Of a stretch of 64,000 nucleotides of DNA, positions 8,685-18,233 are shown one piece after another. Made by a program: the position numbers and the translations under genes. The notes beneath the pieces were generated by a model. The model ran no database searches and was not told where the DNA came from. It saw nothing but the letters and a program-made list of their open reading frames with translations. Source of the stretch: Collimonas pratensis (lineage in GTDB: Bacteria > Pseudomonadota > Gammaproteobacteria > Burkholderiales > Burkholderiaceae_D); contig NZ_CP013234.1 in assembly GCF_001584185.1 (NCBI RefSeq), positions 248,001 through 312,000 of the forward strand. The letters run 5' to 3'. Each line of letters starts with the position of its first letter. Position 1 is the stretch's first letter.

Positions 8685-9524
8685 ATGAACGATACAGAAA
8701 GCAAAGCAGGGGACGGCAGGAAATTCGGCCGCTTGTTATTGACGGGCGCCGGCGGTGGCTTGGGCCGGGTGTTGCGGCCGCGCATGGCGGCGTTTGCCGA
8801 CATCGTCAGGGTTTCCGACCTGGCTGCGGCGCTGGAGGACAGCGCCATCGCGTATGAGGAAGTACAGGCTTGCAACCTGGCCGACCGCGCTGCCGTCGAC
8901 GCGCTGGTGGCGGGTTGCGACGCTATCGTCCACTTGGGCGGTGTCTCGGTGGAGCGGCCTTTTGAAGAAATCCTGGAAGCCAACATCAAGGGCGTGTTCC
9001 ATGTGTACGAAGCGGCCCGGCGCCATGGCGTCAAGCGCGTGGTGTTCGCCAGTTCCAACCATGTCACCGGTTTCTACCGCCAGGACGAGGTTATCGACGT
9101 GCACGATCTGCGCCGCCCGGACGGTTATTACGGCTTGTCTAAATCCTACGGCGAAGACATGGCGCAGCTGCACTTCGACCGTTATGGCATCGAAACCGTC
9201 AGCATCCGCATCGGCAATTCTTTTTCGCAAGCCAGGGACCGCCGTGCGCTGGCCTGCTGGCTGAGTTATGACGACCTGACTGAACTGCTGCGCTGCGCCC
9301 TGTTCACGCCGGACGTCGGCCATACCGTGGTGTACGGAGTTTCCGATAACGTCGGCAGCTGGTGGAATAACCGCTACGCCGCCCATCTCGGCTTTGTGGC
9401 GCGCGACAGCGCCGAACAGTTCCGCGCCGCCATCGAAGCGCAGCCGATGCCGGCGCCGGACGATCCGGTGCGCAAGTTTCAGGGTGGCCTGTTTACCGTG
9501 GCCGGGCCGTTTGACCCGCAGTAA
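8685..9524 (+). CDS. udh: Uronate dehydrogenase (NAD-dependent SDR), 279 aa
   Basis: It oxidises D-glucuronate or D-galacturonate to the aldaro-lactone with NAD+. The extended-SDR Rossmann start is LLLTGAGGGLGR, the catalytic Ser lies in the VVFASSNHVTGFY block diagnostic of uronate dehydrogenases, and the catalytic pair is Y149-x3-K153 in YYGLSK. The RIGNSF and WWNNRYAAHLGF segments also fit this family. The length suits known enzymes (about 265-280 aa). The ATG at 8685 is preferred over 8673, which lies inside the purine-rich leader. It feeds the galactarate/glucarate genes located 3-8 kb away. Confidence 0.88.
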   Translation: MNDTESKAGDGRKFGRLLLTGAGGGLGRVLRPRMAAFADIVRVSDLAAALEDSAIAYEEVQACNLADRAAVDALVAGCDAIVHLGGVSVERPFEEILEANIKGVFHVYEAARRHGVKRVVFASSNHVTGFYRQDEVIDVHDLRRPDGYYGLSKSYGEDMAQLHFDRYGIETVSIRIGNSFSQARDRRALACWLSYDDLTELLRCALFTPDVGHTVVYGVSDNVGSWWNNRYAAHLGFVARDSAEQFRAAIEAQPMPAPDDPVRKFQGGLFTVAGPFDPQ

Positions 9525-9590
9525 GGCGTGTGAGTGAGCCAGCCGAGGATGGCTGGCCGTAGAGAATATGATCTGCAGGGTTTGCATCAG

Positions 9591-9630
9591 ATGGCAATCC
9601 AGGGCGCGAGCTCCGGATTGCCATTTTTTT
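9591..9630 (+). terminator. Rho-independent terminator after udh
   Basis: A ten-base stem (ATGGCAATCC with GGATTGCCAT) encloses a 14-base loop and is followed by a run of seven T residues. It separates udh from the convergent dehydrogenase gene. Confidence 0.85.
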
Positions 9631-9631
9631 A

Positions 9632-11209
9632 TCACGCCGTATGCAAGGCGCCGTCTACCAGGCGCGTCAAGCCGAGCGGATTGCCGTCCTGCAGCGCCGC
9701 CGGCAGCAGGGCGTCCGGCAAGTCCTGGTAGCACACCGGCCGCACGAAGCGGTCGATGGCGCTGGCGCCGACCGACGTGCTGCGGCTGTCGGAGGTAGCC
9801 GGGAACGGGCCGCCGTGCACCATCGCATACGATACTTCGACGCCGGTCGGAAAGCCGTTGACCAGGATGCGGCCGGCTTTGCGTTCCAGCGTCGGCAGCA
9901 GCGTTTTGGCCAGTGCATGGTCGGCCGCTTCGAGCTGCAGGGTGGCGGTCAGCTGGCCGGCCAGGTGTTCCGCCACTGCGCGCATTTCGTCTTCGTCCTT
10001 GCAGGCGACGATCAGCGAGCTGGGGCCGAAGATTTCGTCTTCCAGCTGTTCGCTGGCGAGGAAGGTCGCGGCGTCTGTGGCAAACAGGGCAGCTTGCGCC
10101 GCACAGGGTGCGCTTGCGGCCATGCCGCGTCCGACGGCGTCGACGCCGCTGACTGCCTGCATGCGTTCGACGCCGGCGAGGTAGGCGCTGTGGATGCCGG
10201 GGGTCAGCATGGTGCCGGCGGCCTTGGCTTTGAGTGCGTTCGATGCGGCTTCCTGGAACTGCGCCAGGTGTTCGCTTGCCAGGCCAATCACCAGGCCGGG
10301 GTTGGTGCAGAACTGGCCGACGCCCATGGTCAGGGAATCGGCGAAGGCGCTGCCGATCTGTGTTGCGCGCGCGGCGAGTGCATTCGGCAGCAGGAACATG
10401 GGGTTGATGCTGCTCATTTCGGCGTACACCGGGATCGGTTCGCGTCGTTGCGCAGCGGCGCGCATCAGGGCCAGGCCGCCCTGGCGCGAGCCGGTGAAGC
10501 CGACTGCCTTGATGGCGGGGTGGCTGACCAGGGCCTGGCCGACTTCATTGCCGCTGCCGATGATCAGGGAGAACACGCCTGCCGGCAACTGGCAGGCGGC
10601 GACCGCTTGCTGGATGACGCGGCCGACCAGTTCGGAGGTGCCGGGATGGGCGTTGTGGGTCTTGACCACGACTGGGCAGCCGGCTGCCAGTGCGGCGGCG
10701 GTGTCGCCGCCGGCGACCGAGAACGCGAGCGGGAAGTTGCTGGCGCCGAAGACGGCAACGGGGCCGATGGCGATCTTGCGCAGGCGCAGGTCGGCGCGTG
10801 GCGGTGTGCGTTCTGGCAGCGCCGAATCGAGGGTGGCGCTGAGGTAGTGGCCGTCGCGGATGACTTTGGCGAACAGGCGCAGCTGGCCGACGGTGCGGCC
10901 GCGTTCGCCTTCGAGGCGGGCGGCGGGGAGGCCGGATTCCTGGCTGGCGCGTTCGATCAGTTGCGGGCCGAGGTTGAGGATGCCGGTGGCGATTTCTTCG
11001 AGGAATTGGGCGCGTTGTTCGGGGGTGGTTTCGCGGTAGGTGTCGAAGGCTTGCTGGGCCAGTTTGCAGGCTTGCTCTACTGCTGCTGTGCTGCCGGCGC
11101 CGAAGTCGGGGGCGATGGTTTCGTTGGTGGCGGGGTTGACGGCGCGCACGCTGCCTTCTGTGCCGCGTACTGCAGTTTGGCCGATGAGCATTTCACCAGT
11201 GATATTCAT
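9632..11209 (-). CDS. 2-Oxoglutarate semialdehyde dehydrogenase (NADP-type aldehyde dehydrogenase), 525 aa
   Basis: It oxidises 2,5-dioxopentanoate to 2-oxoglutarate, the last step of oxidative aldarate and pentose catabolism. The ALDH fold is complete: cofactor loop [30 protein letters not shown], the FTGSR strand, the general base Glu in YAEMSS and the nucleophile Cys in GQFCTNPG. The lack of the usual 'ELGG' and the AEMSSINP motif mark the KGSADH branch. It is downstream of the dehydratase gene on the same strand, but 490 bp of palindromic repeats intervene. The start [11 protein letters not shown] matches the family. Confidence 0.88.
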   Translation of the reverse strand: MNITGEMLIGQTAVRGTEGSVRAVNPATNETIAPDFGAGSTAAVEQACKLAQQAFDTYRETTPEQRAQFLEEIATGILNLGPQLIERASQESGLPAARLEGERGRTVGQLRLFAKVIRDGHYLSATLDSALPERTPPRADLRLRKIAIGPVAVFGASNFPLAFSVAGGDTAAALAAGCPVVVKTHNAHPGTSELVGRVIQQAVAACQLPAGVFSLIIGSGNEVGQALVSHPAIKAVGFTGSRQGGLALMRAAAQRREPIPVYAEMSSINPMFLLPNALAARATQIGSAFADSLTMGVGQFCTNPGLVIGLASEHLAQFQEAASNALKAKAAGTMLTPGIHSAYLAGVERMQAVSGVDAVGRGMAASAPCAAQAALFATDAATFLASEQLEDEIFGPSSLIVACKDEDEMRAVAEHLAGQLTATLQLEAADHALAKTLLPTLERKAGRILVNGFPTGVEVSYAMVHGGPFPATSDSRSTSVGASAIDRFVRPVCYQDLPDALLPAALQDGNPLGLTRLVDGALHTA

Positions 11210-11259
11210 GTATTTTCCTCGATATGCATGTGTTCGATTATGTGCGCCACCGATGCGAA

Positions 11260-11322
11260 GTTAAATGGGGTCAGAGTTTTTTTTCGCGGCCTTTTGCGAA
11301 AATTACTCTGACCCCATTTAAC
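11260..11322. repeat. Palindromic intergenic repeat with ATGGGGTCAGAGT ends
   Basis: GTTAAATGGGGTCAGAGT at 11260-11277 is perfectly inverted at 11305-11322. The inner bases (TTTTCGC and GCGAAAA) extend the stem. Motifs of this kind are dispersed in betaproteobacterial genomes and resemble REP elements mobilised by RAYT-type enzymes (family knowledge; no RAYT gene is in the window). Confidence 0.75.
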
Positions 11323-11424
11323 GGACCACGGAGTAAGTACGGTGGCATGCTAAGAACAGATAGTGCGTTGCTGAAACGGTTGCTACTCCGTGGAAGCTTG
11401 CCGGGAGTGGCCCGGCAGCCAGTC

Positions 11425-11593
11425 ACTTTTTCTTGCTTCGCCAAGAAAAAGTAACCAAAAAGAAGGCGACCGCACAGCCGTTGCCCGCCTTCGGCGGATC
11501 CCCAAATGAGACGGGCGCCAGTCGGATGGGACACAAACTCGCTTCGCTCAAACATGTGTCCCATAATTCCCGACTGGCGCCCGTCTCATTTGG
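11425..11593. repeat. Compound palindromic repeat between KGSADH and kdgD genes
   Basis: Two hairpins lie in tandem. The first is ACTTTTTCTTG at 11425-11435 with CAAGAAAAAGT at 11442-11452. The second is a long cruciform with arms 11502-11525 and 11571-11593 (CCAAATGAGACGGGCGCCAG..), with an inner ATGGGACACA/TGTGTCCCAT pair. It looks like a dispersed repeat rather than a terminator, because no T tract follows on the minus strand. Confidence 0.75.
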
Positions 11594-11699
11594 CAACGTC
11601 CGCATGCGGGGTACTTCAAAAGCAACGGCAACGGCAACGGCGCCGCTTTTTTTTACGGCTTCGATTTCCAGCTATCCGCGCCGTTGCTAATCCGGATAA

Positions 11700-12610
11700 T
11701 TACTGCGGCCCTTGCGCCAGAATCAGCGCTTTCAGCTGTTCGCGTTCTTCCGCATTGAGGTCGATCAGTGGTGTGCGTACCGGGCCGCCGTCGTGGCCGA
11801 CTATGGTGGCGCCGGCTTTTACGATGCTGACTGCGTAGCCGGCTTTCTTGTTGCGGATTTCCAGGTAGGGCAGGAAGAAGTTGTCCAGCAGGCGGCCGGT
11901 GGTGGCGTGGTCGTCGTTCTTGATCGCAGTGTAGAAATCGATGGCCAGTTTCGGCAGGAAATTGAATACCGCCGACGAGTAGACCGGTACGCCAAGCGCC
12001 TTGTAGGGGCGGCAAACAGTTCCGCGGTTGGCAAGCCACCCAGGTAAGTCAAACGGTCGCCGAGGCGGCGGCGGATCGTGACCATCAGTTCGATGTCGCC
12101 GATGCCGTCCTTGAAGCCGATCAGGTTCGGGCAGCGCGCCGCCAGCAATTCCACCGAATCCGCATTCAGGCGGCAGATGCCGCGGTTGTACACCACCACG
12201 CCGAATTTGACCGAATTGCAGATGGCTTCGACATGCGCGACCAGGCCGTCTTGCGAGGCTTCTGTCAGATAGTGCGGCATCAGCAGGATGCCTTGCGTAC
12301 CCAGGCGTTCTGCTTCTTGCGCAAAAGCGATGGCGGTGCGGGTCGGGCCGCCGGCGCCTGCCAGGATCGGCACTTTGCCGCGGCAGGTCTCGACCGCCAC
12401 CTTGACCACGCTGGAATACTCAGCGGTCGTCAGCGAAAAGAATTCGCCTGTGCCGCCGGCCACGAACAAGGCACTCGCACCGTAGGGCGCCAGCCATTCC
12501 AGCCGTTCGGCATAAGTGCTCGGACGGAAGTCGCCTTGCGCATCGAAGTCGGTGATCGGGAAGGACAGCAGGCCGGAGGAAAGGGTTTGCTTGAGTTCTT
12601 GAGGATTCAT
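11700..12610 (-). pseudogene. kdgD: 5-Dehydro-4-deoxyglucarate dehydratase, frameshifted
   Basis: The family converts 5-keto-4-deoxyglucarate to 2,5-dioxopentanoate, CO2 and water. It is a DapA-like TIM barrel. From ATG 12610 the frame gives [22 protein letters not shown], the [12 protein letters not shown] loop and the Schiff-base Lys in GFKDGIGD, up to [11 protein letters not shown]. The frame is then lost, but another frame continues at once with [20 protein letters not shown] and later [19 protein letters not shown], ending LILAQGPQ and TAA at 11700-11702. One missing base near 12006-12010, in a run of GG and GGC, explains this. It could be a true null allele or a sequencing error; everything else is conserved. 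Confidence 0.85.
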
Positions 12611-12686
12611 GGTCTCGGTGGTGTGTAGAGCTGCGGTTGATAACGGAATGCCTGCCGATGGAAAGGTTTTAGCATTTCGACTTAAG

Positions 12687-12706
12687 TTATCAGTCATCGT
12701 ACAACA
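12687..12706 (-). promoter_or_regulatory. Operator-like site C, upstream of kdgD
   Basis: On the minus strand this reads TGTTGTACGATGACTGATAA, 77 bp upstream of the dehydratase start. It matches site D over 18 of 19 bases. Confidence 0.65.
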
Positions 12707-12853
12707 AAGAATTGCAGCGCGCAAGTCTAAATTGTTGCTGCTTTAGTCAGGAAAGGCGGATGGGGAGGATTGCCGGTCAGAAAACCGAAGCGGGGTTACG
12801 CCGTTGCAGGGGCATATCTGCCGCCCGGGATTACCGGGCGGCAGAGGGTTGTA

Positions 12854-13621
12854 TTACGACGGCGATCCCATGCTGTCTTGCACCTTGCGCAAGCGCTCGC
12901 GGCTGTTGCTCAGGTGGGTGCGCATGGCGGCGCGGGCGCTGTCGGCATCCTGGCGCACGATGGCGTTGTAGATGTCTTCATGCTCGCGGTGCACGCGGTC
13001 AAGGTAGGCGGTCGGATCGTCGTGCGCCAGCCGCGCGGAGTTGATGCGGGTGCGCGGAATGATGGTGGTGCCGAGGTGGCTCAGGATATCGACGAAGTAG
13101 CGGTTGCCGGTGGCTTGCGCGATATGCAGGTGGAACTGGACATCGGCTGCGACCGAGTCGCCGCGCTCGTGGGCGCTCTTCTGGAAGGCATCCAGCGCCA
13201 GCCGCATCTGCGCCAGCTGCTCCTCATTGCGCCGTGCCGCCGCCAGTCCGGCTGCTTCCGCTTCGAGGCTGATGCGCAGTTCCAGGATCGCCAGGATGTC
13301 GCGCATGGTGATCACGGTTTCCGGATCGATGTCGAAATTGCCGGTGTTGCTGACATTGCTGGCGGCCAATACAAAAGTGCCGATACCATGCCGCGTCTCC
13401 ACCAGTCCGGAGGCCTGCAGATGCGAAATCGCCTCGCGGATCACGGTACGGCTGACGCCCTGAGTACGCATCAATTCCGATTCGGTCGGCAATTTATCCC
13501 CAGGCTTGCTGCTGCCGTCGCGAATACTGTCGGCAATGCTGGCGACCACGCTCTGCGCCAGGTTGCGATGCTTCTTGCGCGGTGCGCTGGGCGCGGACTG
13601 AGGATTGAGCGGTGTATTCAT
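12854..13621 (-). CDS. GntR/FadR-type transcriptional regulator of uronate/aldarate genes, 255 aa
   Basis: Residues about 20-85 form the GntR winged helix (LAQSVVASIADSIRDGSSKPGDKLPTE, then ELMRTQGVSRTVIREAISHL and the wing ETRHGIGTFV). Residues about 105-235 form the all-helical FCD effector domain with its metal-binding pattern (Asp and His in DVQFHLHIAQATGN, later HREHEDIYNAI). FadR-group regulators commonly release DNA on binding a sugar acid. It is divergent from the permease, with operator D between them, so it probably controls itself and the four promoters that share the motif. Confidence 0.88.
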   Translation of the reverse strand: MNTPLNPQSAPSAPRKKHRNLAQSVVASIADSIRDGSSKPGDKLPTESELMRTQGVSRTVIREAISHLQASGLVETRHGIGTFVLAASNVSNTGNFDIDPETVITMRDILAILELRISLEAEAAGLAAARRNEEQLAQMRLALDAFQKSAHERGDSVAADVQFHLHIAQATGNRYFVDILSHLGTTIIPRTRINSARLAHDDPTAYLDRVHREHEDIYNAIVRQDADSARAAMRTHLSNSRERLRKVQDSMGSPS

Positions 13622-13688
13622 GGATGTGGGCCGCGGGTTGGTAATTCCGGTTGCTAAATTGATTTGCGCTGATTATACTACGAAACTA

Positions 13689-13707
13689 GTTGTAGGATGA
13701 CTGATAA
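13689..13707 (+). promoter_or_regulatory. Operator-like site D between gntR and the permease
   Basis: GTTGTAGGATGACTGATAA lies 93 bp before the permease start and 68 bp before the regulator start on the other strand. It is suited to joint control and autoregulation. Confidence 0.65.
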
Positions 13708-13799
13708 CACAACATCAGTTTAGGATAAATAACAATAAAAATAGCGCCAGAAAGCTATTCCATCGCGAGCGCAGGCGCTGGCAGCAACAGGAGACGTTT

Positions 13800-15215
13800 T
13801 TGAATATCCAGAATACGGGTGCCACGGCGCCAGTGCAAGGTCGGCGCGGCAATGTGCGCTACATGATCTTGTTCATGTTGTTTGCAGTAACCACCTTCAA
13901 CTACGCCGACCGCGCCATCCTGTCGATTGCCGGCACCGCGATGAAGGGCGAGCTGGGATTCGACGCCGTCACCATGGGCTTCATCTTCTCGGCCTTCAGC
14001 TGGGCCTACGTGCTGGGGCAGTTGCCGGGCGGCTGGCTGCTGGACCGTTACGGCTCCAAGAAAATCTACGCCATCAGCATTTTCATCTGGTCGCTGTTCA
14101 CCTTGCTGCAGGGCGGCGTACATTTCCTCGGCGCGCTGTGGGCGGTGCCGGTGCTGTTCATGCTGCGCTTCATGGTAGGGCTGGCGGAAGCGCCGTCGTT
14201 TCCCGCCAACGGCCGTATCGTCGCCGCCTGGTTTCCCACCAGCGAGCGCGGCATGGCCTCGGCAATCTTCAACTCGGCGCAATATTTTGCGACAGTGCTG
14301 TTTGCACCGTTGATGGCGTGGATCACTCATGCTTACGGCTGGTCTGAAACCTTTGTCGTCATGGGCGTGGCCGGGCTGGTGATGAGCATGATCTGGTTGC
14401 GCGTGATCTACAGCCCGAAAGAGCATCCGCGCCTGGGTAGCGCCGAGCTGGCGCATATCCGTGACGGCGGCGGGCTGGTGGAGATGGACCAGGGTTTGAG
14501 CGGCGGCGGCGCTGCCGATGCGCCCAAGGTTAACCGCGGCGCCAAGCTGGCTTACCTCAAGCAGTTGCTGAGCAACCGCATGCTGGCCGGCGTCTACCTG
14601 GGTCAGTACTGTATCAATACGATTACCTATTTCTTCCTGACCTGGTTTCCGATCTACCTGGTGCAGGAGCGCGGCATGTCGATCCTGAAGGCTGGCTTCA
14701 TCGCCTCGTTGCCGGCGGTGTGCGGCTTCCTCGGCGGCGTGCTGGGCGGTTTGATTTCGGACCGTCTGATCAAGCGCGGCTTCAGCCTGACTTGGGCGCG
14801 CAAGATCCCGATTGTCGCCGGCCTGCTGCTGTCGACCACCATGGTCTTGTGCAATTATGTCGATACCCAATGGATGGTGGTCGGCATCATGGCCCTGGCG
14901 TTCTTCGGCAAGGGCGTCGGCGCGCTCGGCTGGGCAGTAGTGGCGGATACCTCGCCGAAAGAGATCATCGGCCTGACCGGCAGCCTGTTCAACATGTTCG
15001 GCAATATCGCCGGCATCACCGCGCCGATCGTGATCGGCTATATCATCAAGGAAACCGGCAACTTTGAATGGGCGCTGGTATATGTCGGTGCCAACGCCTT
15101 GCTGGCGGTGATCAGCTACCTAGTGATCGTCAAGGACATCAAGCGCGTGGTGCTCAAGCCGCTGGACGATGCGGAGCAGCCTTTCAAGAAATTATCCGGA
15201 GCGGAAACACGATGA
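13800..15215 (+). CDS. MFS permease for glucarate/galactarate-type acids, 471 aa
   Basis: Twelve hydrophobic helices and the MFS signature in the first half ([12 protein letters not shown] after TM2) place this in the anion:cation symporter family that includes GudP and Gar[12 protein letters not shown] in TM1 and [24 protein letters not shown] in TM4 are the usual aldarate-transporter landmarks. It starts with TTG at 13800, supported by CAGGAGACG about six bases upstream. Its stop overlaps the start of garD (ATGA), so the two are translationally coupled. It probably imports D-glucarate, D-galactarate or uronates. Confidence 0.85.
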   Translation: MNIQNTGATAPVQGRRGNVRYMILFMLFAVTTFNYADRAILSIAGTAMKGELGFDAVTMGFIFSAFSWAYVLGQLPGGWLLDRYGSKKIYAISIFIWSLFTLLQGGVHFLGALWAVPVLFMLRFMVGLAEAPSFPANGRIVAAWFPTSERGMASAIFNSAQYFATVLFAPLMAWITHAYGWSETFVVMGVAGLVMSMIWLRVIYSPKEHPRLGSAELAHIRDGGGLVEMDQGLSGGGAADAPKVNRGAKLAYLKQLLSNRMLAGVYLGQYCINTITYFFLTWFPIYLVQERGMSILKAGFIASLPAVCGFLGGVLGGLISDRLIKRGFSLTWARKIPIVAGLLLSTTMVLCNYVDTQWMVVGIMALAFFGKGVGALGWAVVADTSPKEIIGLTGSLFNMFGNIAGITAPIVIGYIIKETGNFEWALVYVGANALLAVISYLVIVKDIKRVVLKPLDDAEQPFKKLSGAETR

Positions 15216-16774
15216 CTACCATAGCCGTGCCTTTATATATCCGCATGCAGGACGAGGACAACGTCGCCATCGTGGCGAATGACGGCGGCCTGCCTGCCGG
15301 GACCATATTTCCTTGCGGCCTGGTGTTGCGCGATAAGGTGCCACAAGGCCACAAGCTGGCATTGCGCGACCTGGCCGAAGGCGAAGCCATCATCCGTTAC
15401 GGTGTCGCTATCGGCTATGCGCAACGCGCCATTCCACAAGGCAGCTGGATAGAAGAGTCGCTGGTGCGCATGCCGCCCGCGCGCGAATTGAGCAACCTGC
15501 CGATCGCCACCCGGGTGCCGGTTGCAGCTGCGCCGCTGGAAGGCTACACCTTCGAAGGCTATCGCAATGCCGACGGTACGGTCGGCACCCGCAACATCCT
15601 GGCGATCAGCACCACGGTGCAATGCGTGTCGGGCGTGGTGGAGCATGCGGTCAAACGCATCAAGGCCGAGCTGCTGTCCAAGTATCCACATGTGGATGAC
15701 GTTATCGGCCTTGAACACACTTACGGCTGTGGCGTGGCGATCGATGCGCCGGGCGCGGAAATTCCGATCCGCACCCTACGTAACATCAGCATGAATCCGA
15801 ACTTCGGCGGCCAGGCCATGGTGGTCAGCCTGGGCTGCGAAAAGCTGCAGCCTGGCCGTCTGTTCCCGCAAGGGACGATCCCGATCCAGAACACCGGCGG
15901 CAAGGAAGACGGCTTGCGCGTGGTCTGCCTTCAGGATGCGGAACATATCGGCTTCGAGGCTATGATCGCGTCCATCATGGCGACTGCGGAAGAGCAACTG
16001 AGCGAACTGAACCTGAGGCGCCGCGAAACCTGTCCGGCTTCGGAGCTGACGGTGGGCGTGCAGTGCGGCGGTAGCGACGCCTTCTCAGGTGTTACCGCCA
16101 ATCCGGCGGTGGGCTACGCCAGCGACCTGCTGGTGCGCGCCGGCGCCACCGTGATGTTTTCCGAAACCACCGAAGTGCGCGACGGCATCGACCAGCTCAC
16201 TGCGCGCGCCGCCAATCCGGAGGTTGCCGCGGCGATGATCCGCGAGATGGCCTGGTACGACGATTACCTGACCCGCGGCGGCGTCGACCGCAGCGCCAAC
16301 ACCACGCCCGGCAATAAAAAGGGCGGCCTTGCGAACATCGTCGAGAAGGCCATGGGTTCCATCGTCAAGTCCGGCAGCCGCCCAATTTCCGGCGTGCTCT
16401 CGCCCGGCGACAAGGTCCGGCAAAAGGGTTTGATCTACGCCGCCACGCCGGCCAGCGATTTCGTCTGCGGCACACTGCAGCTGGCTGCCGGCATGAACCT
16501 GCACGTGTTCACCACCGGGCGCGGCACGCCCTACGGCTTGGCTGCGGTGCCGGTGATCAAGGTGGCCACGCGCAATGACCTGGCGCGGCGCTGGCACGAC
16601 CTGATGGATATCAACGCCGGCCGCATCGCCAGCGGCGAAGCCACCATCGAGGAAGTCGGCTGGGAGCTGTTCCGCCTGATGCTGGACGTCGCCAGCGGTC
16701 GCAAGCAGACTTGGGCCGAACATCACAAATTGCATAATGCCCTGACCCTGTTCAATCCGGCGCCGATCACATGA
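15212..16774 (+). CDS. garD: Galactarate dehydratase, 520 aa
   Basis: It dehydrates galactarate to 5-keto-4-deoxy-D-glucarate. Residues 10-85 form the SAF-like N-terminal domain. The main UxaA/altronate-dehydratase-type domain follows: [67 protein letters not shown] and [18 protein letters not shown]. The conserved Cys and His residues expected for the metal site are present. Length is close to E. coli GarD (523 aa). The ATG at 15212 overlaps the permease stop. It supplies the substrate for kdgD. Confidence 0.92.
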   Translation: MTTIAVPLYIRMQDEDNVAIVANDGGLPAGTIFPCGLVLRDKVPQGHKLALRDLAEGEAIIRYGVAIGYAQRAIPQGSWIEESLVRMPPARELSNLPIATRVPVAAAPLEGYTFEGYRNADGTVGTRNILAISTTVQCVSGVVEHAVKRIKAELLSKYPHVDDVIGLEHTYGCGVAIDAPGAEIPIRTLRNISMNPNFGGQAMVVSLGCEKLQPGRLFPQGTIPIQNTGGKEDGLRVVCLQDAEHIGFEAMIASIMATAEEQLSELNLRRRETCPASELTVGVQCGGSDAFSGVTANPAVGYASDLLVRAGATVMFSETTEVRDGIDQLTARAANPEVAAAMIREMAWYDDYLTRGGVDRSANTTPGNKKGGLANIVEKAMGSIVKSGSRPISGVLSPGDKVRQKGLIYAATPASDFVCGTLQLAAGMNLHVFTTGRGTPYGLAAVPVIKVATRNDLARRWHDLMDINAGRIASGEATIEEVGWELFRLMLDVASGRKQTWAEHHKLHNALTLFNPAPIT

Positions 16775-16799
16775 GCGCCGCGGCAAAGCCTGGCACAGA

Positions 16800-17174
16800 T
16801 CAGGTTGCGAGCGTTTCAGCTCGATGAAACAGCTTGGCGACGATGGTCCACTTGCCGTCCACCTTGAGCAGGTTGAGATAGTCGACCATGATGTTGTCGA
16901 ACAGCCGCAGGCGCACCTTGACCATCGCCATTTCCGGCGACATCACATCCACCATCAATACTTCGTCCAGGCGCGCAAAGCCGCGCGCCTGCGGCGATTC
17001 ACGGCCCTGCACCATCTTGCGGTATTCCTGGAAGGGGCGGACGGTGACGGCGTCATCCTGGGCGGAGTACAAGACGCAGCCAGGATGGAACACTTGGTCG
17101 AACTTGGCCAGCTCCTGGGTTTGCAGCACGTCGAAATAATCTTTCAGCATGGTTTGGATTTCATTGAGTATCAT
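16800..17174 (-). CDS. Lumazine-binding/NTF2-like protein (Lumazine_bd_2 type), 124 aa
   Basis: The pattern 'LNEIQTMLKDYFDVLQTQELAKFDQVFHPGCVLYSA' and the tail 'DYLNLLKVDGKWTIVAKLFH' match the Lumazine_bd_2 branch of NTF2-like folds. It has no signal peptide with the ATG at 17174; a longer frame upstream overlaps the LysR gene and is rejected. It is divergent from the LysR regulator at 17314, the usual arrangement for a regulator and its target. Function is unknown. Confidence 0.75.
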   Translation of the reverse strand: MILNEIQTMLKDYFDVLQTQELAKFDQVFHPGCVLYSAQDDAVTVRPFQEYRKMVQGRESPQARGFARLDEVLMVDVMSPEMAMVKVRLRLFDNIMVDYLNLLKVDGKWTIVAKLFHRAETLAT

Positions 17175-17313
17175 GGAGTTTCCCGTTTCTGGTGGTTGAT
17201 GGAAGCGCGGCGACTGGCCGGGGACGGCTTGTCGGGCAGGCAATGCATTATCGAATCCTCCCAGGCGCACGTATAGCGCTTCTTTTTCACACATTTTGCG
17301 AAAGAAATTCACG

Positions 17314-18231
17314 GTGAAACTGCCTCCGCTACCCGCATTGCGTGCATTTGAAGCATTGGCCCGATTGGGCAAGGTGGTCGATGCCGCCGAGGAGCTGCAC
17401 GTCACGCACAGCGCCGTCAGCCACCAGGTCAAGGCGCTGGAAGACTACATTGGCTTGGCGCTGGTGACGCGCGCGGGACGCTCGTTGACGCTGACGGAAG
17501 AAGGGCGCGTCTACGCTTATCAGGTGCGCCAGGCGCTGGCCGAGATCGCCGGCGCCACCGAAAAAATCCAGCGCCGGCCGCGGGACAGCCAGCTGACGAT
17601 TTCAGTCGTGCCATCCTTCGGCAGCTTCTGGCTGCTGCCGCGCCTGCATACTTTCATTGCATCCCATCCGGAACTGCAGATCAGTTTGACGGCGAGCATG
17701 GCGTTTGCCGATTTCGACAAGGAATTGCCGGATTGCGCCATCCGCTTCGGCCACGGCCAGTGGCCGGATGTGCATTGCGAACCCTTGATGGACGATAGCT
17801 TGCTGGTGGTCGCCGCACCAGGCTTCAACGGCGGCGATCTGGCGGTGACGCCGGAACAGCTGATGCAGCTGCCGCTGCTGCACGCCAGCGAAAGCTGGCC
17901 GGTATGGCTGGCGGCGGCCGGCTGCGAGCACTTGCGTCCGCGCGCGGCGCTCGAGTTCACCGATTCCAGCATGATGCTGGAAGCCGCCAGGCTGGGCTAT
18001 GGGGTTGCGCTGACACGGCGTTCTATCGCCCACGCCATGATAGAAAGACAGCAGCTGGTGCGGCTCACCGAGATCGAAGCGCCGCACCCGTCGCGCTACT
18101 TCCTGGTGTGGCCGGTGCGCAGCCATCAGTCGCCCAAGTTGCTGCAGCTGCTGGCCTGGCTGAAACAGCAGGTGGCGGAATACCAAAGCAAGCTGATGGC
18201 AGTGCGCAAGCAAGGTGTCAGCAAAAAATAA
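17314..18231 (+). CDS. LysR-family regulator (GcvA-like branch), 305 aa
   Basis: The N-terminal winged helix reads LPALRAFEALARLGKVVDAAEELHVTHSAVSHQVKALEDYIG, the GcvA/AmpR-like form. A periplasmic-binding-type effector domain occupies about residues 90-290. GTG at 17314 gives the typical 'MKLPPLPALRAFEA' start; a TTG six codons earlier is also open. It probably controls the divergent NTF2-like gene and itself (inference from layout). Confidence 0.88.
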   Translation: MKLPPLPALRAFEALARLGKVVDAAEELHVTHSAVSHQVKALEDYIGLALVTRAGRSLTLTEEGRVYAYQVRQALAEIAGATEKIQRRPRDSQLTISVVPSFGSFWLLPRLHTFIASHPELQISLTASMAFADFDKELPDCAIRFGHGQWPDVHCEPLMDDSLLVVAAPGFNGGDLAVTPEQLMQLPLLHASESWPVWLAAAGCEHLRPRAALEFTDSSMMLEAARLGYGVALTRRSIAHAMIERQQLVRLTEIEAPHPSRYFLVWPVRSHQSPKLLQLLAWLKQQVAEYQSKLMAVRKQGVSKK

Positions 18232-18233
18232 AT

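Noticed and set aside
9641..11311. 556-codon frame antisense to the aldehyde dehydrogenase
   Set aside because: The opposite strand encodes a complete ALDH with catalytic residues; the antisense frame has low-complexity composition.
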